DNA of 64,000 bases from Theobroma cacao (lineage: Eukaryota > Streptophyta > Magnoliopsida > Malvales > Malvaceae), in assembly GCF_000208745.1 (NCBI RefSeq), contig NC_030855.1:24455759-24519758 (forward strand). The letters are read 5' to 3'. The translations under genes and the position numbers were made by a program. Each line of letters starts with the position of its first letter. Position 1 is the stretch's first letter. Under the pieces are notes generated by a model. It had not been told where the DNA came from. It made no database searches and saw only the letters and a program-made list of their open reading frames with translations. Below are positions 49,241-61,261 of the stretch, piece after piece.

Positions 49241-52200
49241 ATGTCTAGGTTCATCACTTTACCCTTTTCAAATTTTTTTTTGCCTTTTCATTAAAAATAT
49301 TTTCTGGGTTTTCTTTAGTTGGGGTTGCTTTTTTCTGGGTCCGGTTGTTTTGGGATTACATTATCTGGGAGCTTGGGTTTATGGCTTTTAAAGCTTTTTT
49401 TGGTTGTCATTTAAAAAAAAAAGGTGAAATTGATTTGTATCGAAGAAGGTTTATTCTTCTGTTCCTTTAGATGCAACATAATGTAATGATTTCGTTAATG
49501 TAATGATTGCCCAATGAATTATATGTTAAATATTTGAATTTTAAGAATAATATTTTTTCCAACAACTTCGGATGTTGAGTTTAATGAAAGTAGATTTCTT
49601 TCCTCATGTTTTGTGAAATTGGCAAGTGGGTTCTGAATAATTACCTTTCTGTCTAAGAATTTGGAATTTGCTTCTAAGGTTTATAGAGTATACATGGTCA
49701 ATAACGATAGAAATTATTGGGATGCAGGCTTTTGACATTTGCAAAGATTAGGAAGGCTTCACAATCTGCTATTTCAAACCAGTCGACAAGCCATTCAGAT
49801 TTTAGGAAGTATGGAACCGTTGTTACTTTTGGGTTGCGTTTGCCACAATATAGTGTGTACTCTCACTATAGGTTCAAGAGCGGAGGAAAGGCTCAACTCT
49901 TATTGCAGACTACCAAGGAAGGGTTGTGTCAAGGTTATTTTGTCAAGAACCATTCCTTCCTCTCTGCAAGTAGTGCAGTAACTCATCGTGCCCAAGTTGC
50001 TTGGAAAAGGCTCACCTGGAGATGTTGTGCCAGTGGTCGTACATTGCCTCACATAAGCAGGATTGCTCAAGCAGTCAGTTTAGTCTTATCCCGCTCACAC
50101 CTGATAGTTCCTGGTATTTTTGGCTTGACATGTGGACAAGTGGCCTTGGGACAGAGGACTTTATTAGAGACAGACTACTACCCATCACAGAATTCTTTGT
50201 ATATGCGTGCACAAGATGGGCATGCTTTTGTTTCCTCTATACTACTTTCATTAGTAGAAGGTGTTATCTTGCTGCTGAGGGCTCTCTATCTTGCAGTTTT
50301 GTTTTCTCCTAGCATAATAATGGCACCATTTATCGACTCTTGTGATCCACAATTCAGGAAAATGTGGCTTGAGGTTGTGCATCGCACACTTGAAAAGGCA
50401 GGTCCGGCATTCATAAAATGGGGTCAGTGGGCAGCAACACGACCAGATCTCTTCCCTAGAGATTTATGCACCAAGCTTTCAGAGCTTCACAGCAAAGCGC
50501 CTGAACACAGCTTTGCCTACACTAAGAAAACTATTGAAAGAGCATTTGGCCGCAAACTTTCCGAAATTTTTGAGGGTTTTGAAGAGGAACCTGTGGCATC
50601 TGGAAGTATAGCTCAGGTGCACCGGGCTTCTTTGAGATTCCGCTATCCTGGTCAGCGGGTCAAGCCCATGGTAGTTGCGGTAAAGGTTAGACATCCTGGT
50701 GTTGGTGAATCAATTAGGAGAGATTTTATGATTATCAACTTGGTGGCAAAGATATCAAAGTTCATTCCAACTCTGAACTGGTTGAGATTGGATGAGAGCG
50801 TCCAGCAGTTTGCTGTTTTCATGATGTCTCAAGTTGATCTTGCAAGGGAAGCTGCACATTTGAGCCGATTTATATATAATTTCCGAAGCTGGAAGGATGT
50901 TTCTTTTCCTAAGCCTGTGTATCCACTTGTGCATCCTGCTGTTTTAGTGGAAACTTATGAGCAAGGGGAAAGTGTTGCACACTATGTTGATGGACCTGAA
51001 GGACATGACAGGATTAAGACTGCAATTGCTCATATTGGAGCTGATGCATTTTTGAAGATGATTGAGGTAACTATTTTTAATTGGTTCGCTTATGGTAACA
51101 TTGTTATGTGATATCCACCTGATGATGCTTGATCCCTGTTTCCCATCACCTCATCTGTTTGAGAGAGAAAAGTATGATACCATTCCGGTTTCCATGAGCT
51201 TATAATTTTCTTCTTTCAGGATAACTTATATCATGGTGACTTGCATCCTGGAAATATCCTTGTCCAGGTGTCCCCGAGCAAGGCTTCTCGAAAAGGGCTC
51301 TTTAAATCAAAGCCTCAAGTTATTTTCCTTGATGTAGGCATGACCACTGAACTTTCTAAGAGTGATCGTGTAAATATATTGGAAATTTTCAAGGCTGTTG
51401 CCCGTAGAGATGGTCGCACTGCTGCAGAGTGCACGCTCAGATTATCGCAACGACAGAACTGCCCAAACCCAAAGGCTTTTATTGAGGTGATGTATATAGA
51501 TGTAAATTTCTTGGTGGGAATAATTTGAATTAGGACAGTGGGGAGTTAGGAAAATGTTTTCTTTGTTATCTTCTTCTCCTTATTTTCCCATTTACTGTCC
51601 TGGCATCTCTATTCCAAGTTAACATATCTTTTTTTCACCATCCCGCCCCCCTCCCCCTTCTTTCCTTTTTCTATGCACTTTTTTTTTGGTTCGATAACTA
51701 TGTTATTTTCTGCTTGGTTTTCTAATACCTTGTGTCAACAGGAAGTTGAAGAATCATTCACTTTTTGGGGCACTCCTGAGGGTGATCTAGTCCATCCAGC
51801 TGAATGCATGCAAGAACTGCTTGAGAAAGTAAGGCGTCATAAAGTGAACATTGATGGCAATGTATGCACTGTGATGGTCTCAACTCTGGTTCTTGGGGTA
51901 ATGTCTTTCTTTTCAATTGAACCTTTGACCAATTGACATGTCTTTTTTTTTACTCCGTCCCTCTTGTCCTTTTCTCTCTTTTATCTGTTAGAAAAGAACT
52001 CCTTGTCTTTATGTTTACGAATGCATATAGTGTGCGTTATGTCTTTTCTGAACAAATCTAAATAAATAGCTGTTGTCATAGTCTAAGGAGTAAATCTGCC
52101 TGACTAGGTGAAACAGTCTAGAAGCTAAGAACAGGGACTAAGTTCTCGTTTTGGAATTGTTTCATGAAACATGAAAGTCCTAGGAGTGACTTGCTGAAAT

Positions 52201-52425
52201 GCGTTTACAATATGAAGATAAATCTAGTTCATATTGTCATTATTTCCAGTTTTGGTAATTGATTTAATTCTGTAACACGTATTGGTACCTGCTTTAAACT
52301 TGTAGGGTTGGCAGAGGAAACTTGATCCAGAATATGACGTGATGCTAATGCTACAGAAAAGGCTGCTGGAAGCTGACTCGGCAGTGTCTTTTCCTGACAT
52401 AATCAATGGGCGGATGGCTCCATAA
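49241..52425 (+). CDS. ADCK2-like ABC1/UbiB atypical kinase, copy C
   Basis: Same structure as copy B: exons 49241-49248 (ATGTCTAG), 49728-51066, 51220-51486, 51742-51897 and 52306-52425, giving 629 aa. KxGQ motif, Gly-containing loop VASGSIAQVHRA, VAVKVRHPG and FLDVGM are all present. The catalytic loop differs: MIEDNLYHGDLHPGN against MLLVDNFIHADMHPGN in copy B, one residue shorter and with Gly before the catalytic Asp, though HxDxHPGN is kept. The N-terminal about 190 residues and the last three exons differ from B at many positions, yet the kinase core is almost identical even at silent sites. The C-terminal exon is most diverged (LEADSAVSFPDIINGRMAP). No stop or frameshift, so both B and C are probably expressed. 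Confidence 0.9.
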
Positions 52426-53502
52426 AACATTCTCTGAAGGACGATTAGCTATTGATGCGTCCTCTCTAAAGGGATCCTTAGGAGCATGAGTTTCTGTTTC
52501 TTGAAAACAATTTTGACAGAGCTGAGACCCTAGAATATACCAGTCCTTGAAAAGCATCATAAGTATCATTAATCTTTTCCTTGAAATTTTGAGCTATCGT
52601 GAAATTTCATCTTTCTGTAATTATTTTTTACTTTCCACTATTCATTGCTTTTGTATCTTCAGCCCCATATCTCACAGGTGAAAACTGTAAAAAGAAGGGG
52701 CAACAAAAGAGAAAAATAAAGTGTCAACTATTCTTTTTCTTTAAATTCTTTACGCAGCAAAAAGAAAACTCATGTACCAGAACTTTATTAGTTTAACTAA
52801 GCTATATACAGATTGTATTCATTTGTTGCTTCATATACCTTGTTATATATGTACCTAGTCAATGTATTATGCTTTAATCTCTTGTTTGTGCTGAACAAGA
52901 GATTCACTCACCTTATTCCATCTGTGATCCTCTGATTGACATATATTTCCTTTCTCGGCTTACTTGGAGCTCAGGCCATAGGTGAAACCTATTGTTTTCT
53001 GTTCTACCAATGCACAGAAAGGAGTGAATTATTGAAGAAGGAAAATTTCCTAATTGAACAATCTAAAATAATGTAACCAAGTACAGGAACCACTCAGTGG
53101 ACGAGTAACGGATTTCCAGTTTCCTTTCTGAACGAATAATTGCTCCAGAAAAAAGGGTGTATCGGATTGACAAAGATGAGTGATTGCATCATTGGAGAAA
53201 TTAGCTGTTGTTGTATTGAAGAGAAGGTATAATACAATGAATAATGTTTGATCCTGGCTTGGCTGTATTAAGTACATGATTGATCAATATTACACATTTA
53301 CAAAGTCAGTTGCAGCAAAGTGGCCTAGTTCCAATTCTTGACTTCAATATCGGAGGGGGAGAGAGAATGGACAATTGCATCAAAATTTCTGCATGCAATG
53401 CACGCTATTTGCTAGGAACAATGCTTCTAAATAAGAAAAGACCCTAGAGCAGACGATACCAGCAGCAAGAGCCACCAACTTGAGAACCCCTTATACTACC
53501 TG
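52426..53502. other. intergenic between kinase copy C and the JmjC gene
   Basis: The genes are tail to tail. The first about 435 bp is the 3' flank shared with copy B. The remainder is unique AT-rich spacer and the 3' UTR of the JmjC gene; no gene is seen. Confidence 0.5.
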
Positions 53503-56500
53503 TCATTGTTCTTCAGTCTTCAAGTACTCGCTGAACTCAGCACTGGACCTACACTCAAGAATGAGATTTACTGTAATTTTAGTGGAGTTTAATAAATATC
53601 ATGCTAACAGCGAGACAAAGATGGACAGACAGAGACTTTAATATTCCACAAGGAACTTACTCTGCACATGTAAGCTCACGAATTTCTTTTATTGCTGCAC
53701 TCGTCCTATACAAGGCCATCTTCTTAACCTGCTTTAAGAGCAAACCAGTATCACAGTTGCATTAATACAGAAAATGAACACTGTTAACTGGAGTAAAGTT
53801 TTTACAAAGTTTACCTCAAACTTCTCTGCTTTGGCTTTATGATTTTCCGGAAGCAGATGAAGTTCATCAATCAACTGGATACACTCAGTCACATTTTCCG
53901 GTGAAACAAAGTCCAAAACCACATTAACGCAGGACTCCAGGTTGTGACATGTCAAGGAAAAAAATAGAATCTTTATAGCCATATAAATTGGTATAAATTC
54001 ATCACAAAAATGAAACAAATGAAGAAGCATATAGATCAAGTATAATATTTTTCGAATTTTTGCACATAAATTCATTCATGACAGTAAATTCTATATCAAG
54101 AATTCAAGACCAAAGATATCAGTAGTATACATTACCTTAACATTCCTAATCTGGTATGGACAGCCAGCTGGAATTATAACAGCTTCTCCAACATGTTGCT
54201 CAAAAGTCCAAGGTTCAATTTCTAGAAGCAATATGAGATGGATATTTCAGTAACATTATCCTCAACTGTGACAAGAGATAAACCAAACTTAGCAAACTCA
54301 CCATACTCCTCCTTCAGCCTTGTTTTGTGACTTGTGTCAAGAAAGAAATTCTGATCAAGGATTGGATGAACCACCTGCAGCAAGAGTGCAAAAAAAAAAA
54401 AATCAGCATTATGTCCATTCTGCTAGTACATTGTCAAGTCTTGGGTCTCATCTTACATGCTTTTGAAAACCACGTGTGTTACCAAACTCATTTGAATACT
54501 TTCTAAGGTACTCCATAAGCTTTGGAACATCCTGCCTGCGGAAGACATCCCATTCAGCACCACAAGACTTGGCTTCTGAGCCGTGAATGGTATGGCATGG
54601 AAGTAGTGCAGCTTCAGAATTTGAATTACAATCAGAATCAGAATCAGAGTCAGAGCTATCTCCCTTATCATGGTATGCGTTTCTATCTTTGAAACCTAAA
54701 TCCTGTGCTTCGTGCACAGCAGAAGGTAAGTGGGATACTTTTGGTACTCTCTCATGAGCATGCATTTCTTTACTGAGCATATCATTCAATCCTACTTCTT
54801 CCATGTTTTCATCATGTGGTGCAGATTTTTCCTTCACTTTATTAGCCGCCTTTCGATCAAGAGTCGTCTTAGCAACCTCCCTTTGGTCTTGAAATTTTTT
54901 CTTTTTCATTAACTTTCTTATTTTATTAAGCTGCTTCATGGATACAGGAGCATCTGTAGCATGTGCCAAAATATTAACCTGGGATAGAAAGAGAGAAAAG
55001 GAAAGAAAGAATAAATGGCAAATATTACTTAAATCTCCATGATGTTTTCAATAAGGATGATAAGTGCATGTATGAAAAGGTTTCACAACAATAGGTATAG
55101 ATTTAAGGTTGTGCTTTAGGAAGCATCATATTTTACTTTTTAATAACATCAACTCATATTCTCAGTAAACTCTATAATAACACCAATTGTTGAAAACTTC
55201 ATATAATTTCTTGCTGATTCACCTTACAAAACTATCCTTCTGGGGATAGTAGGATCTGTACACAAACAAACATTTTGTAAAGGTGGAAAGTCATAAGAAC
55301 AAGGATAAGACACACCACACCCTGATATAATCATATCTTAAAAAATGAAGAAGAAGTGCATAGCATGAAACATGTGTAAGAGATTATGACACGTCAATAT
55401 GCAAGATTAAAACTGAGTCAGAAACTTATTTTCCACTACGATATGTGCACTTGACTGAGTTGTTTGTTTCATCAATGCGCACAACATACAAAAACTGTTC
55501 ACTGGCAATTATCATTGAGAAAGGGCAATTTACATTCAAGGGGAGATAACTTGAATAAAATGTGCATCAGCCAAAGGTTTAAAAGATGGGATAAATTGAT
55601 CATGAGACAAGGTAAGGATAGAACTAGACATACCACATCACATAAGTCGTAACATAATTTTGTCACTGAATTGGCCTGTACAAGTTCCTCGCCACTGCAA
55701 TACGAGATAGAGATACATGGGCCTAGATCAGGCTTTGTGATTTCTTCTGGCAACCTTGCAGCGATGTTTAAAAGACCACTTCTAGGATCCATATATTCTG
55801 GAAGTGGTAAAGCTCGAATGATTTCAGTATAATGATCTGGGAATTGTTCTTGAAATAAATGAGAAGAAAGCCAGCCCTTCAGTTTCATCTTCTCATCACA
55901 CGAATTAGATTGCGCCAGACCCCTCAATGACCCCAAAAATAACTGCTTAATACCAATTTCAACCTGCCATCATATAAAAGGTAAATTTTTTATAACTTAC
56001 TTTAGATTAAGATCCTAGAAGGCAGTGAAACAGAATGCAAAAAGGAAAAATACCAACTCTCACAGAAAAAAGAAGTGAAAATAATGAATGACAAGCCAGA
56101 AACCTCATGACCTGCAGGCATGCCAAGAATCAAGGAGATGCACGTGGAAGTCTAAATGCACATTCATGAATGCCCATGTTTGGATTGTGGGGCATATCTG
56201 TGTGTGCATATGCTCAGAGCGAGAGAGATGGAGTAATGAACCAAAGAGGAGCAATTTTATCTACCTATAACTCCAAAAAATGTATATTGTGATATGGCAT
56301 GTGAAGTAATTTAAAAAGCTAACCTCAAACCAGTCCAAGCAACCTGTAGCTTTAGTTAGTTCCTCATTCTCAGATTTGGCAAAACTATTCTTAAGATATG
56401 TGCAAAACAAGAATACCGGATTCCAACTCAAATCTGATGTATCCCGAAGCACATTTCGAACTATTACAGGATGGCCTTTACCCCAATGCTTCTGGAAGTG

Positions 56501-58901
56501 CTCCAGGTTATCAGCATGAATGTTCATTATAGTGGGGTAAAATAGGAAGTTGTCATTTGAAATTTTTCTCCTAGCAGCCTCTTGCAACTGCTTCACCCCT
56601 TTAGCTTCATAATCTGTTCCAGGACATAGCGAGCAGCATGATAAAGTATTGAAAGCTTCTGGCAATTCATAGCTGCCAACTATTTCTTCAGCACTTATTT
56701 CCAGCTCTTTGAACCACCTTAGCGGCAAAATACACCTCAGATCAAGAAGGCCATCACCACAACCACCAAACTCTGTGGGTGGGCATGATATAGGAACATT
56801 GCCATCAGGAGCTTTGCGACTAGGCAATGATGCAGAAGAATCAAAATATCTACTGTCATAATTTTTCTTAGAGGTTCTTACAGATTTCTTATGTGAAAGG
56901 CGAATGCCAGGCACACAAGTTTTCCTTCTATTTGGGCATTTGCAGTTAATTTCTTTGATACTTCCAACTAAACTCCCTTGAAAGATATCCCGACAACAGC
57001 TTAAGCAGAGATTATATGAACACTTTGAGCAGCTTCTGTGGAAATCCAGTATGAAAGTCTTGCAGTTACTGCTGCTCCAGAAGTAATGTCATCACCAAAC
57101 AGAACAAAAAACAAATTACATATATTTTATCAAATACATTTTAAGCAGCCGGGAGCATACCAACAATATTGCTTATTGCCACCAAATTCAGCTGGTTGGA
57201 CTTGAATATCAGAGAGTTTTTTGCCTATGACACACAAGAAAACATTGCAACCTCTTCCATTGATAAATATAGAATGCTTAAATGAAAATTTCAAGAAGAA
57301 TCATTGTCATTACCTTTTACTTTTGCCTCCACTTCAATCTCAACACTCTGGTCTTGGTTTATTTGCTTCAGAACAGGAAGAAGCATGCAGATCAAATAAT
57401 GAAAATGTAACACCTTGTCCACTTTGTTTTTGTCCCTTAAAAACTCCTGAAAAATGTTTTTTTGCATAAGGCAAAGCATCAGATCTCAGCAAGGAGAAAA
57501 GCTTGCAGCATGTCAAATTTGAGGTGTTTCAGATATCATCAGACCTTACTTTCAGTGTCTCTATGTTGACTCACTGAGCAGGCCTTGCAGCCACAAGTTC
57601 CACGGCATACTGGACAAGCTATCTTAACTTCTTCTTGCATAACAAAATACCTATATGCAATTGAACGCCAAGAGAGTTTATCAAACAATAGAGACGAGAC
57701 AAATCGAATATTAAAAATTACATTCAAACAATAGAGATGAGACAAAGACTATATATGTTTTGAATGCGTTTCAAGCTAGAATGGGAAAGTATTCTCCAAA
57801 ACGATGTTTAGGGAAGGTCCTTACAAACAATTGAGAAACTAGGTGAATCACTTCCAGAGGGGCTAAAACAGGTATCTATGCCTTAAATTCATTACATTTT
57901 GATGTACTATTGATATCCATGTAATATAAAATTTGATTTCTTTGTCCATAAGCAGACATATAACTACTTTACAATCACAAATCAAACAAAACCAAAACCA
58001 GAGAAGAAGATCACGCACTGTTCTTTTATGCAATCCAAGCAAAAGAACTGCTGTCTACAACTGGAACACTTGATCAAACTACGAACACCACCCTTTCTAC
58101 ACCAATGGCACCTTATTCTTCTTCCTCTCCTCAAATTCACCATATCCTTCTTATACGGCACAACCTTCATAAAAAATAATACATTATTTACAAAAAACAA
58201 ACATATCAAAAAACACAAAAACTAAAACCAAATAATACCTGCAATGTACCAACAGGTAATGGTTCAATGTTCTTAGACCGAAATCGCCTTCTGGTAATGG
58301 CAACAGTATTAGTTTCAGTTTCTCCTACTTTAACATTAAAACAAGAACCTGAAACAGAACCCGAACCCGAACCAGAACCGGAACAAGAACCTGCATTATC
58401 AAAATGTGGACTTGAAGAAGAAATAGCCATTAGTCCATTTGGCAATTCTCTCATCAAATCACCTTTTTCTTCTTCTTCTTCATCATCAAAGTCACTACAA
58501 TCACTTTCTTTCCTTTTCTTCTTCTCAATTTCCCTTTTCAAAACCATTCTTATAAGCTCCAACGGCAAATCTCCTCTTTTAAGTTTCATCTTCCGAACGG
58601 CTTCGTCTAACGCCTCAGATTCCCCTCCGATCACGCGCTTTCGCTTCATTGGCTTCGCTAATTTCAGTAACTTTGCCCTAATTTCAAGCTTGTTCTTCTC
58701 GAAAGCCTTCTTTTTTCTCTTGTTCCTTTGCATTTTGAGGGATTCCGGTACCTTCTGTTTCTTTTGTCGGTGACGGCCCTGAATATGGTGAAGCTCGCAT
58801 AGCTTTTTCCCCTCCGTTACTCGTCGCCTGCACCGCCATTGTCTCCCGTCGGTTCGTTTGCACCGGAGATGGTCCGGTAGAGCCCCTTCTTCTTCCTCCA
58901 T
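53503..58901 (-). CDS. WRC/RING-like/JmjC protein, KDM3/JMJ25 class, degenerate active site
   Basis: Nuclear chromatin protein of the plant KDM3 (IBM1/JMJ25, JMJ24) class. Thirteen minus-strand exons: 58901-58239, 58164-58019, 57650-57545, 57446-57314, 57224-57161, 57068-56324, 55963-55634, 54978-54457, 54374-54302, 54221-54136, 53934-53815, 53728-53661, 53548-53503; 1033 aa. A WRC domain ([15 protein letters not shown], about 13-50) opens the protein, then a basic region with nuclear-localisation character, then Cys-rich fingers ([34 protein letters not shown]; second cluster [13 protein letters not shown]), and JmjC at about 565-975. An acidic Ser/Asp insert ([15 protein letters not shown]) interrupts it. 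The iron motif HxD is CYD (C723, D725) and the distal His is Tyr (Y950 in GCPYQIRN), so demethylase activity is doubtful. Ending in exon 12 at 53657 instead would give 1019 aa. Confidence 0.88.
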
Positions 58902-60999
58902 TCTTCTGTTCCGCAGATTTCCCAGGAAAAATTTTTAATTTTTCCCAGAAAAAATTAATGGTATTCTCGAGAAAACAGGGGAGAGGGTTTGGGGGTAGAG
59001 TTGGAAGAGCAGAGAGCGGTTTGTTTGGAAGGGCAAGAAGAGTTAGGAGTAGGGGTTTATTGGGAGTAGTAGTAGAGTGATAGAGTGAAGGGAAAGTGGC
59101 TGATATGGTAATTTTATGCAAAGATGGAGTCCAGTTTGATCTTGGAAACTTTCCAAATGGTGCACAGAGAGGAAGCTTTGATCGAGAGAGCCTGACAGTT
59201 CGAGACAATTAAGGAGACTCTTTGGGTGTTTCCATTTTTAGGCTTTTTAGTAGGTTTTTTCTCGAGAATATGCAAATTTTTTGAGTTTTGACTACTAAGC
59301 GTTAAGAGACATATTTATCACAAATGCTATTGACAGAAACGTCTTTTTAACTTTTTCATGCGATTTTCTTTTTCTTTTTTATTTCTTTTTTGGTGTGAAT
59401 TTTGCTTCTGGTTGGTGGGTTGAAAACCTTAGCCCGATGCTGGGATTTATCAGCAATTCAATGTTTATCAAGTTTGAGTGTGCACCAGCTAATCAGATGA
59501 CAGCTTTGATCACTTTACTTGAATGGCAATTGCCAATTGCAATCACCTGTTGAATTGCATACGCATTTTGATCCAAAAATTTTGCTGATATGAATAATTT
59601 CAGGTTTTTTAGAGGAATGCTGGTGCAGATTTTGCTTCGGGGAGGTTTTACATGGATCACTGTGTTGCTTATGATAATACTGGAATAATGATCATAAGAG
59701 AGCATTTACAGACAGGAAAGAATTCTGGTAATGATCATGCCAGGGCAGAGCCATTTCTGACATTGCCTGATTAGATACTAGTTTAAATTTTTTTGGCAGC
59801 AGACAGTAACATATCTTTTACATTGATAAGCATCTATAATATGAATATCAGCTGTTGTTACAAGTAAACTGACAGATTTTAATGCACAAATTTATTACAG
59901 CGATGAAGCTAGAGAAATAGTTCTACTGTAATGACAGAAGGCAAAACCATTTGCTGTTAAGTCTTGTTCAAACAGTGATCAATCACCTAATCAGAGAAGT
60001 CCTTGTGTTCATTCGATTTATACCACCAATCGCATTCTGTAGCAGGGGATTAAGCAGAAACCGCCCATCTATTTAGTAGGCAAAAATGGTGGAAGATCAC
60101 AGAGGGACAACATTACAAGTTTACCATAGTCGATCTGTTTCTAAGGTTTAAATTAAGAGGCCAGACAAATTGATGTGGAACTGCCTATAACATGCGAGTC
60201 ATGTCAGTTCTGCTATTTATCTGAATCTAGTCTAAATTTTGCAGCATTATTCCAATCCTCTTCACTTGCTACTATGGTGCTATTTTCATGAATTTGATCA
60301 TGATTTGCTTTTGGACAGTCCACAGGGACAACTAGATATCATGGTGACATAAAAGTAAAAGTAGTGCAATATATATGCCAATATTGTGGAACCCTGAAAA
60401 ACTTATCCGTTTCTCGAGATACTCAATAGACCAAAGAGAAATGACTTTGTAGCACTCGAGGGCCCATTTATCTCTGGTTCCAATGTTGGATGCTGCTTTT
60501 AACACGAATTATTGGTATTTGGGTTGTCACCATCTGACTAGATTTGCAGTTGGCATCTGTGAACAGCAAGAGAAGAAACCAGGATTTGTTAACCTGGAAA
60601 TGGTGCTGGTCTATGCTACCGAGTCTATGACTATGAAATGGTGTTCCTGCTGTTTAGAGATTTACCAGAGTTTCCCAATTTCGATTAGTCAAATGTGATG
60701 AATTACCATTGGTATTTCAATTAAGCTATTGAAATGCTGCAGTACATCGTTTGAATAAACTTTTTTGACCATTCAGATCCTGAGAACGGAAAGCTAACCA
60801 TGGAAAAAGAAATGGATTTTCGATTTTCAACCAAGAACAGAAGAATTGCTAATAACTATACTGATATCAGCTTGGCTTACCATTCCTAAGACATTAATTT
60901 CCAAACCACAGGAGAAAAAGGCTGAAGAAGGATAACTAAGGAAGAGAGAAAAGAAAAACCTGTAACATTAATATTCTCTTGAATCTTGATGGCCTTCGT
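58902..60999. other. intergenic, JmjC promoter and spacer
   Basis: The first about 300 bp upstream of 58901 should be leader and promoter of the JmjC gene; the frame at 58684-59208 is its overlap. The rest has no supportable gene. The plus frame at 60483-60698 is unrecognised and isolated. Confidence 0.5.
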
Positions 61000-61118
61000 T
61001 TCCAGAAAGAGCAAAACACATGATTGAGTGCAGCGCTGGCGAATTCATCTGAGATAGAGTTGGCAAAAAGTGAAAGAATTCATCAACGCTGCACTCAATG
61101 ATGTGTCTTCCATCTGGG
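61000..61118 (-). ncRNA. MIR397: MIR397 precursor hairpin
   Basis: The minus strand at 61101-61081 is 21 nt long, begins TCATTGAGTGCAGCG and ends TTGATG, and is identical to mature miR397a as I remember it. The opposite arm, CAGCGCTGCACTCAATCATG (minus strand from 61038 to 61019), pairs with it, leaving few mismatches (one near its 5' end, a small bubble after GCAGCG), and matches known miR397* sequences. The stem continues outward through ACACAT/ATGTGT and inward through GAATTC/GAATTC. A loop of about 30 nt joins the arms. miR397 is a conserved copper-responsive plant microRNA that directs cleavage of laccase mRNAs and so affects lignin deposition and copper economy. Exact precursor and primary transcript ends are not determined. 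Confidence 0.93.
61081..61101 (-). ncRNA. MIR397: mature miR397 (5p arm)
   Basis: Twenty-one nucleotides starting with U on the 5' arm of the hairpin, as expected for AGO1 loading. Confidence 0.92.
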
Positions 61119-61167
61119 AATCCCCATATGTTTGCTTCAGCTGCAACAGATCCAAGCATCCTGGAAC

Positions 61168-61171
61168 TATT

Positions 61172-61175
<4 letters not shown>
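61168..61175 (-). promoter_or_regulatory. probable TATA box of MIR397
   Basis: TATAAATA on the minus strand about 60 bp upstream of the base of the miR397 hairpin, next to the dinucleotide repeat. Spacing suits a transcript starting about 30 bp before the stem. Confidence 0.5.
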
Positions 61176-61218
<43 letters not shown>

Positions 61219-61232
61219 GTGTGTGTGTGTAT
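61176..61232. repeat. compound (AT)n(GT)n microsatellite in the MIR397 promoter
   Basis: About 35 bp of alternating AT followed by GTATATAT and about 14 bp of alternating GT, immediately upstream of the likely TATA box of MIR397. Length is likely to vary between individuals. Confidence 0.9.
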
Positions 61233-61261
61233 TGCAGGGCATGCTCATCTGCAAAGTTGCA

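Noticed and set aside
58267..58773. 168-aa plus-strand frame
   Set aside because: Antisense shadow of JmjC exon 1; the repeated Pro-Glu pattern comes from the GSGSGS-coding stretch on the other strand.
58684..59208. 174-aa minus-strand frame starting upstream of the JmjC ATG
   Set aside because: Runs through leader and then the wrong frame of exon 1. The WRC domain frame starting at 58901 is the real one.
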